A DNA stretch of 64,000 nt from Vibrio sp. PID17_43 (GTDB lineage: Bacteria > Pseudomonadota > Gammaproteobacteria > Enterobacterales > Vibrionaceae): the NCBI RefSeq assembly GCF_002608565.1, contig NZ_LIXM01000012.1:1-64000 (forward strand). The letters run 5' to 3'. The position numbers and the translations under genes were made by a program. Position 1 is the stretch's first letter. Each line of letters starts with the position of its first letter. Below are positions 1 to 7,211 of this stretch, piece after piece. A model generated the notes under the pieces. That model was not told where the DNA came from and did not search any database. It saw only the letters and a program-made list of their open reading frames with translations.

Positions 1-19
1 GGTTAATTGCAAAATAAAA

Positions 20-50
20 GGCTCTAAGTTTTGGGAACTTAGAGCCTTTA
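20..50. terminator. Rho-independent terminator-like hairpin at window start
   Basis: An 11-bp perfect stem (20-30 with 36-46, GGCTCTAAGTT / AACTTAGAGCC) closes a 5-base loop and is followed by a short T-rich run on both strands. It probably ends a gene lying to the left of the window and separates it from the Hpt gene. Confidence 0.75.
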
Positions 51-199
51 TAAGCCATCTGTAGGATCGTTCAACCGATCATTTATCTCTTAACTGATCG
101 GCATTAGCCGCGTGCTCTCTTTTTTTATGTGCAGTGTGCAAGCGAAGAACAAGCTCTTATCGGTTGTTGGCTCATCCTTCACTCAATCGTTAAAAATGA

Positions 200-610
200 A
201 TGAAGGCGAATTTAGTCACGGATAAGAAAGAACATTTGGAGGATATGCTCTTGGCAGTGGAAGAACCCATTCTCGATATTGATAACATTCTTGATTCATT
301 GTCAGGTGACGAGGCGGCCGTTCGCTTTTTGCTTGAACTTTTTATTCACGACCACTCCGGTGATGGAGGGAAGTTCAGGCAGTTAATGAATAATGACGAC
401 CGAGAGAGAGCTCAACGACTAGTGCATAGCCTGAGGGGCGTATCTGGTAACTTAGGGGCGATGGTTCTGTATAGCGTATCTAGCGATATTGAACACTTAA
501 TGAAGCAAGGTATTGAAGTTCCAAAGGCTCTGATTGCCAAGTTGAGCAATGAACTTAAACGAACGGTCGATTTTGCCCAGCAAGTTCTCAATCTTGAAAA
601 GATGCGATAA
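200..610 (+). CDS. Hpt domain histidine phosphotransfer protein
   Basis: A stand-alone 136-residue helical protein. The motif HSLRGVSGNLGA starts at His76, which is the expected phospho-accepting histidine of an HPt four-helix bundle, followed by the usual small residues that let a receiver domain dock. No kinase, receiver or output domain is attached, so it would relay phosphate between a hybrid kinase and a response regulator encoded elsewhere. The start is ATG at 200; no strong ribosome site is visible and an out-of-frame ATG lies at 196. A terminator upstream and about 110 bases before the next gene suggest its own transcript. The partner proteins cannot be identified from this window. 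Confidence 0.85.
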   Translation: MKANLVTDKKEHLEDMLLAVEEPILDIDNILDSLSGDEAAVRFLLELFIHDHSGDGGKFRQLMNNDDRERAQRLVHSLRGVSGNLGAMVLYSVSSDIEHLMKQGIEVPKALIAKLSNELKRTVDFAQQVLNLEKMR

Positions 611-720
611 TTACTAACGGGTTGAACTCTCTCTGGCTTAAAATAGCCGCGATAGCCAAGTTACTTCTGTGACTTGGTTATTTCTTTTTTGTTCTGTAGA
701 TTTTGACCATAGGTAATTTC

Positions 721-1884
721 ATGTCTATCCGCCGACTATCCTCATTGATGGTGGCTTGTTTCGTTTTGACGCTTTCAGGCTGCTCGCTGCTGGAAATCAA
801 AATTGATAGCCAAACGGTTCCGCTGACCAAGCAAGAATTAAACATGCGTATTATGACACGGGAATACGCTCAACAGTTTTTTGCTCAAGTCGAGCAAGCC
901 GCAGATGTGCTCCACGAACGTTACGAGCCGAGAGATAAAGTGCATCAGTCTTACATTTTACTTTGGAAAATTAACGCAGAAGAAGGCTTGCAAGCTGCGG
1001 CATACCAAGTTTCTCCTATGGCCGCGTTGATTGATACTTGGGTGTTTACACTGCAAATGAATCAGTTTTACTCTCAAGGCGCTGGGAAGGATTTGTTTGC
1101 CACCACAGAAGCCCAGCAAGTTTCCGCCCACCTTGCGAAAGAGGTCGATAAGCTAGCGCAATCGTTATTGAAGAAAGACGTATACAACAAGACCAAACTC
1201 TTTGTGGCAGACTTTGTTGCACAATACCCGTTTGCTGATTTAAGCATGATTCGTACACCGGCTTATCGAGCGTGGTTAGAGGCGAGCAAAATCAGTGAAG
1301 AGGAGGCGGTGACGACGTTAGGTACGATGCCAGAAGCGATTGGTGATGTATCTGACCGGCTAAGCCTCGTGTCTGAGCAAACGCCAAAAATTATGACGTG
1401 GAAAGCACAGTTATTAGCGTTGAACAGCGCGGCAAGTATTGAACACGTTAATGCCGCATTGAATAGCTTAAAAGTGACATCAGAGTCTCTTAAAGACTTT
1501 ATCGACAACAATCCTGAGTACATGCGAAATCTGGCACAGCAAATGGCCGTGCAGTTGCAGCCACTGGTTGAAGATATTGATGAAAAAGCGGAAGAGCGTT
1601 TATCTCAGCTAAGTGAAGAGCGACAAGCACTAGAGAAAATGGTGGCGAGAGAGCGTCAAGAGATCGCACAAATCATCTCAAGTGAGCGTGCTCAGTTTGC
1701 TAAAAACTTGGACCATGTTTCACAGGAAGTGGTGAGTTTGGCGATGGACAAGCTGATTGAACTGGTGAAGAGCACCATTATCTACTTCATTTTATTCATC
1801 TTGGTGATCTTCTTTGCGCCTCTAGCATTAGGCTACATGTTAGGTAAACGCTCTGCGGTGAGAGTGAAACCAACGTCAGTCTAA
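721..1884 (+). CDS. Coiled-coil lipoprotein with C-terminal transmembrane helix
   Basis: I do not recognise a named family. The ATG at 721 gives a 387-residue protein beginning MSIRRLSS, a hydrophobic stretch and the lipobox LSGC, so it should be cleaved and lipidated at that Cys. The residue after the Cys is Ser, not the Asp that normally retains lipoproteins in the inner membrane. The middle is helical, and a strongly heptad-like Glu/Arg/Gln segment (about residues 275-340) looks like a coiled coil. A single hydrophobic helix (STIIYFILFILVIFFAPLAL) lies near the C-terminus, followed by basic residues, which suggests a cytoplasmic tail. A longer frame opens at a TTG at 703 but would put six residues before the signal peptide. 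A bidirectional terminator follows. Confidence 0.75.
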   Translation: MSIRRLSSLMVACFVLTLSGCSLLEIKIDSQTVPLTKQELNMRIMTREYAQQFFAQVEQAADVLHERYEPRDKVHQSYILLWKINAEEGLQAAAYQVSPMAALIDTWVFTLQMNQFYSQGAGKDLFATTEAQQVSAHLAKEVDKLAQSLLKKDVYNKTKLFVADFVAQYPFADLSMIRTPAYRAWLEASKISEEEAVTTLGTMPEAIGDVSDRLSLVSEQTPKIMTWKAQLLALNSAASIEHVNAALNSLKVTSESLKDFIDNNPEYMRNLAQQMAVQLQPLVEDIDEKAEERLSQLSEERQALEKMVARERQEIAQIISSERAQFAKNLDHVSQEVVSLAMDKLIELVKSTIIYFILFILVIFFAPLALGYMLGKRSAVRVKPTSV

Positions 1885-1911
1885 AGAGAAACATTTAAAC
1901 GTAAGATCAAA

Positions 1912-1938
1912 AAAGAGCGCACGAAGCGCTCTTTTTTT
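1912..1938. terminator. Bidirectional terminator between convergent genes
   Basis: A 9-bp stem (AAAGAGCGC at 1912-1920, GCGCTCTTT at 1926-1934) has T runs on both strands, serving the lipoprotein gene on the plus strand and nhaC on the minus strand. Confidence 0.85.
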
Positions 1939-1953
1939 GTTTGGCTGACGAGA

Positions 1954-3387
1954 TTAAGCGGTTTGCTGTTTTAGTTCGCTTTCTTCTTGTTCTGCCCTGT
2001 CCACAGTTGGTTCACATTTATCAACAAACCAACCCATGTAAGAAGTGAATATAGTTACGATGATACAAACAAAACTCAGCCACATGAATGGTGCGTAAGA
2101 TAGGGTGGCCACACCAAGAATGCTTGCCATGTAGATACCGTTATCACTCCATGGCACCATACCTGATGTTAGCGTTCCACCGAATTCAGCGTTGCGTGAT
2201 AGATTCTTACGTTTGTAGCCCAAGCGGTCATAGTTTTTCGCACAGATTTTTGGTGTCAGGATGAGCGATACGTACATTGCAGAGCCAAAAACGTTACCCA
2301 TGAATGCTGTACCAATGGTGCTGGTAGCGAGTGAGCCCGCACTTTGGACTCGTTTCTCGCACAGTTTCGCAATGGTGTCCAAAACACCGACTTTATCGAG
2401 TAAGCCACCAAAACCCAGACCGAATACGATTACCGCAACCGAGCTAAGCATGGAAGACATCCCGCCACGGTTAAGAATCGAGTCAATGAACTCCACACCA
2501 GAAGAGATATCAAATGGAGCCCATGCGGTATTAAATGCGGTTAGGAAGTCGACATCCTGAATCATGACTGCCCAAATGATACCCAGCAGTGAGCCAAAGC
2601 TGATGACCGGGAAAGAAGGCATACGCATCGCAAGTAGACCTAACACGATGATGACAGGCACAAATGAATAAGGGGTGATATAAAACTGTTGCTCCATCGC
2701 CAGAATGACTGACTCCACTTGGCTCATGTCGAGTTTACCTGCGTAGTGGAATCCGAACGCAGTAAACATAATGCCAGTGATGATGTAGCTGATTAGGGCG
2801 ATCGGCAGCATGCCTTTGATGTGCTCTACCACTTCAACGTTTGACATTGAAGAAGCGAGGATGACCGAGTCAGAGAGTGGCGACATCTTGTCACCAAAGT
2901 AACAACCTGAAAGCACCGCACCTGCAGTAATTGACGCGGGTACACCAAGACCTTGTCCAATCCCCATCATTGCGATACCAGCCGTACCAGCCGCGCCCCA
3001 AGACGTACCCGTAGCAAGAGCGGTCAAAGAACAAATGATCATGGTTGCGAGTAAAAAGATCGATGGGTGAATCGCATTTAAACCATAGTAAATAATGCTT
3101 GGCACAATGCCACCAGAAATCCATGTCCCCACGAGTGCGCCAACAGCCAAAAGAATAAGTACCGCACCTAAGCCATTAGAAATGCCGTTTAGTGCCGCTT
3201 TTTCTAGGTCTTTATACTGGTGACCAAGTTTTAGGCCCAATAGCATAATAATGAACCAACCAATATAGAGTGCGAGCTGAATTGGCAGGTTTAATTTGGC
3301 AGTAAATGAAAACGCCAAAAAAAGAAACAAACCTAGTGCGATCAATACCTGTATCAGACTAGGAAGGCGTGGTGTAACTTGCTTCAT
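1954..3387 (-). CDS. nhaC: Na+/H+ antiporter NhaC family
   Basis: A 477-residue polytopic inner-membrane protein with about eleven hydrophobic segments. It has family hallmarks of the NhaC group, including TALATGTSWGAAGTAG and the GCYFGDKMSPLSDSV stretch in the core helices. NhaC proteins exchange external H+ for internal Na+. Some Vibrio members (LysW) are predicted lysine transporters under a lysine riboswitch, but I find no such riboswitch upstream here. It is divergent from asd across a 435-base gap, and asd feeds lysine synthesis, so the lysine alternative is worth remembering. Start ATG at 3387. Membrane antiporter call strong, substrate less so. Confidence 0.85.
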   Translation of the reverse strand: MKQVTPRLPSLIQVLIALGLFLFLAFSFTAKLNLPIQLALYIGWFIIMLLGLKLGHQYKDLEKAALNGISNGLGAVLILLAVGALVGTWISGGIVPSIIYYGLNAIHPSIFLLATMIICSLTALATGTSWGAAGTAGIAMMGIGQGLGVPASITAGAVLSGCYFGDKMSPLSDSVILASSMSNVEVVEHIKGMLPIALISYIITGIMFTAFGFHYAGKLDMSQVESVILAMEQQFYITPYSFVPVIIVLGLLAMRMPSFPVISFGSLLGIIWAVMIQDVDFLTAFNTAWAPFDISSGVEFIDSILNRGGMSSMLSSVAVIVFGLGFGGLLDKVGVLDTIAKLCEKRVQSAGSLATSTIGTAFMGNVFGSAMYVSLILTPKICAKNYDRLGYKRKNLSRNAEFGGTLTSGMVPWSDNGIYMASILGVATLSYAPFMWLSFVCIIVTIFTSYMGWFVDKCEPTVDRAEQEESELKQQTA

Positions 3388-3822
3388 ATGTGCCTCTGTC
3401 GTTCTTGGAGCAATAGAGGAAGGCGCTCCCTGTTGTAATCGGGCCTAACATACATTAACAAAAATTATATTTCGAACATTTGGTGATTTATCTTGCCTAT
3501 CGTCCATATAAACGTTTGCTTGTAAAATATATACACTGTAATTATTAATCAAAATGGACTTAAATGTTTTGTAGTGTAAATGTAGCGTGCTTCATATGTT
3601 CATTTTCTCATTTAGTGGTAAGACCATAACCAAACACCCCTCGGCTTTTGTTCGTGAATGGCCGTTTTCATAGAGAACAAAAGAAAGGAATGCCTCTTTG
3701 GATGACATTTCTAAGCATAAGTGCCGAAAAGTTGTACTTATTTTCAAATTAGTGCTTGAGATTTTGTGTCGAAAATTGAACTATGGAGAAAGTTTCAAAA
3801 ATATACATGGAGAGTTAATGCG
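3388..3822. promoter_or_regulatory. Divergent nhaC/asd control region with leader hairpins
   Basis: This 435-base AT-rich gap holds the promoters of both genes. On the asd side there is a 9-bp inverted repeat (CTTTTGTTC at 3645-3653, GAACAAAAG at 3675-3683) with a partly paired interior, and a 6-bp one (ATAAGT 3718-3723, ACTTAT 3736-3741). Together they suggest a folded asd leader. The conserved core of the lysine riboswitch is not present. The asd ribosome site GGAGAG lies at 3809-3814. Confidence 0.5.
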
Positions 3823-4944
3823 ATGAGAGTAGGTTTAGTTGGTTGGCGCGGCATGGTCGGATCGGTTTTGATGCAGCGTATGGTCGAAGAGAATGACTTC
3901 GATTTGATCGAGCCAGTTTTCTATAGCACGTCTCAAGTGGGTATTCCTGCACCGCTATTTGTAAACAGCAAAGATGCGGGCCTACTGCAAGATGCTTTCG
4001 ATATTGACAGCTTAAAGCGGCTTGATGCCGTGATTACGTGTCAAGGTGGTGGTTACACAGAGAAAGTTTACCCGGCGTTACGTAAAGCGGGTTGGAAAGG
4101 CTACTGGATTGATGCCGCTTCTACACTGCGTATGGCAGAAGACTCCATCATCACGCTAGATCCGGTAAACTTAGCACAAATTCAGCAAGGCATTCACGGT
4201 GGTACCAATACGTTTGTTGGTGGTAACTGTACAGTGAGCTTGATGCTAATGGGCCTTGGTGGTCTGTTCGAGAAAGGCCTAGTTGAGTGGACAAGTGCAA
4301 TGACGTATCAAGCGGCGTCTGGCGCAGGTGCACAAAATATGCGTGAGCTGATTTCTCAGATGGGTGTGATCAACGACGCGGTGAGTTCCGAGTTGGCGAA
4401 TCCTTCTAGCTCTATTCTTGATATCGACAAGAAAGTGGCTGACATCATGCGCAGTTCTTCATTCCCTACTGATCAATTCGGCGTGCCGCTAGCGGGCTCT
4501 TTGATCCCTTGGATCGATGTGAAGCGTGATAATGGTCAAAGTAAAGAAGAGTGGAAAGCGGGCGTTGAAGCGAACAAAATTCTTGGTTTCCAAGATGCGC
4601 CAGTGCCAATTGATGGTACTTGTGTTCGTATTGGTGCAATGCGTTGTCATTCTCAAGCATTGACGATCAAGCTGAAGCAAAACGTGCCAATGGATGAAAT
4701 CGAAGAGATCATTGCGACGCACAATGACTGGGTGAAAGTAATTCCAAATAATCGTGACATTACCGCTCAAGAGCTAACGCCAGCGAAAGTAACAGGCACG
4801 CTATCTATTCCGGTAGGGCGCTTACGTAAGATGGCTATGGGCGATGATTTCCTAAATGCCTTTACGGTCGGTGACCAACTACTATGGGGGGCGGCAGAGC
4901 CTCTACGCCGAACTCTACGAATTATCCTTGCTGAAAAGGCTTAA
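3823..4944 (+). CDS. asd: Aspartate-semialdehyde dehydrogenase
   Basis: Converts aspartyl phosphate to aspartate semialdehyde with NADPH, the branch step to lysine, diaminopimelate, threonine and methionine. The ATG at 3823 follows a good GGAGAG ribosome site and gives 373 residues, close to the 367 of E. coli Asd; the frame is open further upstream (to 3766) but that extension is not part of the family. The protein opens with the NADP loop [14 protein letters not shown], carries the catalytic Cys in [11 protein letters not shown], and has the substrate-binding [13 protein letters not shown] segment and conserved [13 protein letters not shown] near residue 270. It stands alone with a terminator after it. 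Vibrios often carry a second, distinct asd elsewhere. Confidence 0.95.
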   Translation: MRVGLVGWRGMVGSVLMQRMVEENDFDLIEPVFYSTSQVGIPAPLFVNSKDAGLLQDAFDIDSLKRLDAVITCQGGGYTEKVYPALRKAGWKGYWIDAASTLRMAEDSIITLDPVNLAQIQQGIHGGTNTFVGGNCTVSLMLMGLGGLFEKGLVEWTSAMTYQAASGAGAQNMRELISQMGVINDAVSSELANPSSSILDIDKKVADIMRSSSFPTDQFGVPLAGSLIPWIDVKRDNGQSKEEWKAGVEANKILGFQDAPVPIDGTCVRIGAMRCHSQALTIKLKQNVPMDEIEEIIATHNDWVKVIPNNRDITAQELTPAKVTGTLSIPVGRLRKMAMGDDFLNAFTVGDQLLWGAAEPLRRTLRIILAEKA

Positions 4945-4976
4945 TCTATCCCAGTTCTAAGATATCTATTTTGAAT

Positions 4977-4999
4977 GCGCCCAATTGGGCGCTTTTTTA
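4977..4999. terminator. Terminator between asd and the ion channel gene
   Basis: Stem GCGCCC/GGGCGC (4977-4982 with 4987-4992), AATT loop and six Ts on the plus strand. It sits between convergent genes and probably serves both. Confidence 0.8.
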
Positions 5000-5857
5000 T
5001 CATGACTGATTTTTAGTCTCTTCATTTCTGACAATGCGTTTATCAGGGTCGGCAAGTTCACTACCACAATGCTTACAGTGCATTGCATCTGAATCATGAC
5101 CTGAGCGATTGCAGTTCGGACATTTTACTAGTTGTTTGTGAGCGTTCATTTCATTACTTAATTCTGCAGTAATAATACCGGTCGGTACGGCGAGAATTGA
5201 ATAGCCCAGCAGCATGGTCAGTGCAGCTATCGCTTTACCTAAATCTGTTTGTGGCACCATATCCCCGTAACCAACAGTCGTGATGGTTACAATGGCCCAG
5301 TAAATACTCTTCGGAATGCTAGTAAAACCGTTGTGAGGACCTTCAATCACGAAGATCAGTGACCCCAAAATAGTAACGAGGATCCCCACGGTACTAAAGA
5401 ATATGAGGATCTTGCGGCGCGCCATCAGCAGTGAGCGTAACAGGATATTTGAGTCTTGTAGGTAACGAACCAGTTTTAGAATACGGAAGATGCGCATCAC
5501 GCGCAGTAAACGCACTACCCCCATAAAGGACGCACCAGGGAAGAAGATGGCCAGATAAGTGGGTAAAATCGCGAGCACGTCTACCACACCATAAAAGCTA
5601 GTGGCATATGACTTAGGTTTTGGTGAGCAGTAGAGTCTTAGTAGGTATTCAATGGTAAATAGGGCAGTGAACGTATATTCAATGTACCGAAGCTGTTGAG
5701 ACCACTCTGTCATCACGCTTGGTAATGACTCAAGAATAAGAACCACAAGTGATGTAATGATGGCGATAATCAGCGCGATATCAAAGGCGCGCCCGGCACG
5801 GGTATGTGTACCGAAGATAACGACGTATAAATGATGCTTAATAAACTTGCGAGGCAT
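5000..5857 (-). CDS. Voltage-gated-type potassium channel with C-terminal zinc-ribbon
   Basis: A 285-residue six-helix ion transporter of the VIC superfamily. The fourth segment has regularly spaced arginines (116, 119, 122, 125, 131) typical of a voltage sensor, and the pore loop holds the K+ selectivity filter TVGYGD at 194-199. The cytoplasmic tail contains CPNC at 246-249 and CKHC at 261-264, a spacing that fits a small zinc ribbon. It is 63 bases downstream of the MarC gene on the same strand and may share its transcript. K+ conduction is inferred from the filter; gating and physiological role are unknown. Confidence 0.88.
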   Translation of the reverse strand: MPRKFIKHHLYVVIFGTHTRAGRAFDIALIIAIITSLVVLILESLPSVMTEWSQQLRYIEYTFTALFTIEYLLRLYCSPKPKSYATSFYGVVDVLAILPTYLAIFFPGASFMGVVRLLRVMRIFRILKLVRYLQDSNILLRSLLMARRKILIFFSTVGILVTILGSLIFVIEGPHNGFTSIPKSIYWAIVTITTVGYGDMVPQTDLGKAIAALTMLLGYSILAVPTGIITAELSNEMNAHKQLVKCPNCNRSGHDSDAMHCKHCGSELADPDKRIVRNEETKNQS

Positions 5858-5920
5858 GATGTTGCACTGTCATTTTTGAAAATGAAATCAATCACAACAT
5901 CATACCAGAAGTTTATGAAC

Positions 5921-6559
5921 TTACGCTAAGCCAGGGAATAGGTTTCTTAAACCGTTAGCAATGAACTCAATGCCCAGCGCACCAAGGATCAGACCCATGA
6001 TACGTGTAATGACGTTGATGCCTGTTTGGCCAAGGAAGCGAACGATCAAAGGAGCGGAACGGAATAGCAACCAAGAGCATAAACAGAACAGCATAATAGT
6101 GATACTAATGCCGACAGTATCCATCATGCTCGGGTAACGCGCACCGTATACGATGGTTGAGCTGATTGCACCAGGACCAGCCATCAGCGGCATAGCCAGT
6201 GGCACAACACCAATCTGCTCACGGCTAACGTACTCGGTTTTTTCCTGCTTGTTCTGTTTATCTTCACCTAATTTACCGCTCATCATTGAGAAAGCGATAC
6301 TTAAAAGCAGCAAACCGCCAGCCACACGAAATGAGTCTAGGGAAATGCTGAACATGTCTAGCAGTAACTGACCAGCAAAGAGTGAAATGATCAAAATAAT
6401 CGCAACCGCTATGTTTGCTGTCGTTGCGGTTTTGTTCTTTTCTTCAGGTGTCATATGACCGGTTAATGAAACAAAAACAGGCATGATACCGACTGGGTTA
6501 ACAGCGGCAACTAAGCCTAGGAAAAACTGCAGGAAAATCGCTAGCTCAAAAGTCTGCAT
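5921..6559 (-). CDS. MarC/YchE family membrane protein
   Basis: A 212-residue protein with six hydrophobic segments and the family motifs AAVNPVGIMPVF near the N-terminus and PLAMPLMAGPGAIS in the middle. It belongs to the MarC (UPF0056) family, whose biochemical function is not established; MarC itself is not a multidrug exporter as once thought. E. coli ychE sits beside adhE, and the same neighbourhood is kept here with the two genes divergent. The start is ATG at 6559. Confident for family, none for function. Confidence 0.85.
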   Translation of the reverse strand: MQTFELAIFLQFFLGLVAAVNPVGIMPVFVSLTGHMTPEEKNKTATTANIAVAIILIISLFAGQLLLDMFSISLDSFRVAGGLLLLSIAFSMMSGKLGEDKQNKQEKTEYVSREQIGVVPLAMPLMAGPGAISSTIVYGARYPSMMDTVGISITIMLFCLCSWLLFRSAPLIVRFLGQTGINVITRIMGLILGALGIEFIANGLRNLFPGLA

Positions 6560-7211
6560 ATCGCGTACTCATAAAGGATCACAGTAGTGAAAAAGGGAAG
6601 GAGTAATTTAGTCGCTAAATGTAAGGCAAAAGTCTAGTAGGAAGAAATGAAAAAAACTAACGTATCTGGCCTACTATTTGTGAGAAAAACTAATTATTGA
6701 AGAAAACGTATGTAATCTGTAAGTGATTTGTTACGTAAAAAGATGGTGAGAGAATGAGCTGTTTTATACAAGCGTTAACATTCGCACACTTTTGATAAAA
6801 AAATAGAGGGATTGTAGAGAGATAAGGTAAAGCGGATATACTCTCAGTGGCACATAAACTTGGCACTACATGTAATTTTGTTGGCCGAAAATGAAACTTT
6901 TTTACACATTATTGTTGTTTCTTATAGTTTCAAATCTGTATGCTGTTTTTTTGTACTGAAGTTAAATTATTTTAATTTTTATATTTATCAGTTATTTAGC
7001 TTGCTTTGTTGTGGTTAACCACTACTTTTGAGGTATTTCGAGAGAGAGAAGTGATCCAAGTCAATTTTTTTCACACTCTGAAATATTATACTCAGTCCTG
7101 AAAGCAATTTACTAAGACGGTTGTTTGCTAAATAACTGATGAACAGTAAAAACGAAACACAATAGCCTTACTAAAAAGTTTTTAATATTTGTTAATTTTA
7201 GGAGATTCCCT
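6560..7211 (+). promoter_or_regulatory. Long adhE leader/promoter region with a 14-bp inverted repeat
   Basis: No gene is visible in these 652 bases between the divergent MarC and adhE genes. A perfect 14-bp inverted repeat (ATCAGTTATTTAGC at 6987-7000 and its complement at 7127-7140) is separated by 126 bases. Within the spacer lies a 12-bp palindrome, GTGGTTAACCAC, at 7011-7022. If transcribed, the repeat would fold into a long-range stem that ends about 60 bases before the ribosome site AGGAGA (7200-7205). The transcription start is not determined. Confidence 0.5.

Noticed and set aside
3388..3822. Lysine riboswitch before asd or nhaC
   Set aside because: Expected from the pathway and from known LysW regulation, but the conserved AGAGGNGC core and the rest of the aptamer are absent on both strands. 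A GCCGAA near 3724 is not enough.
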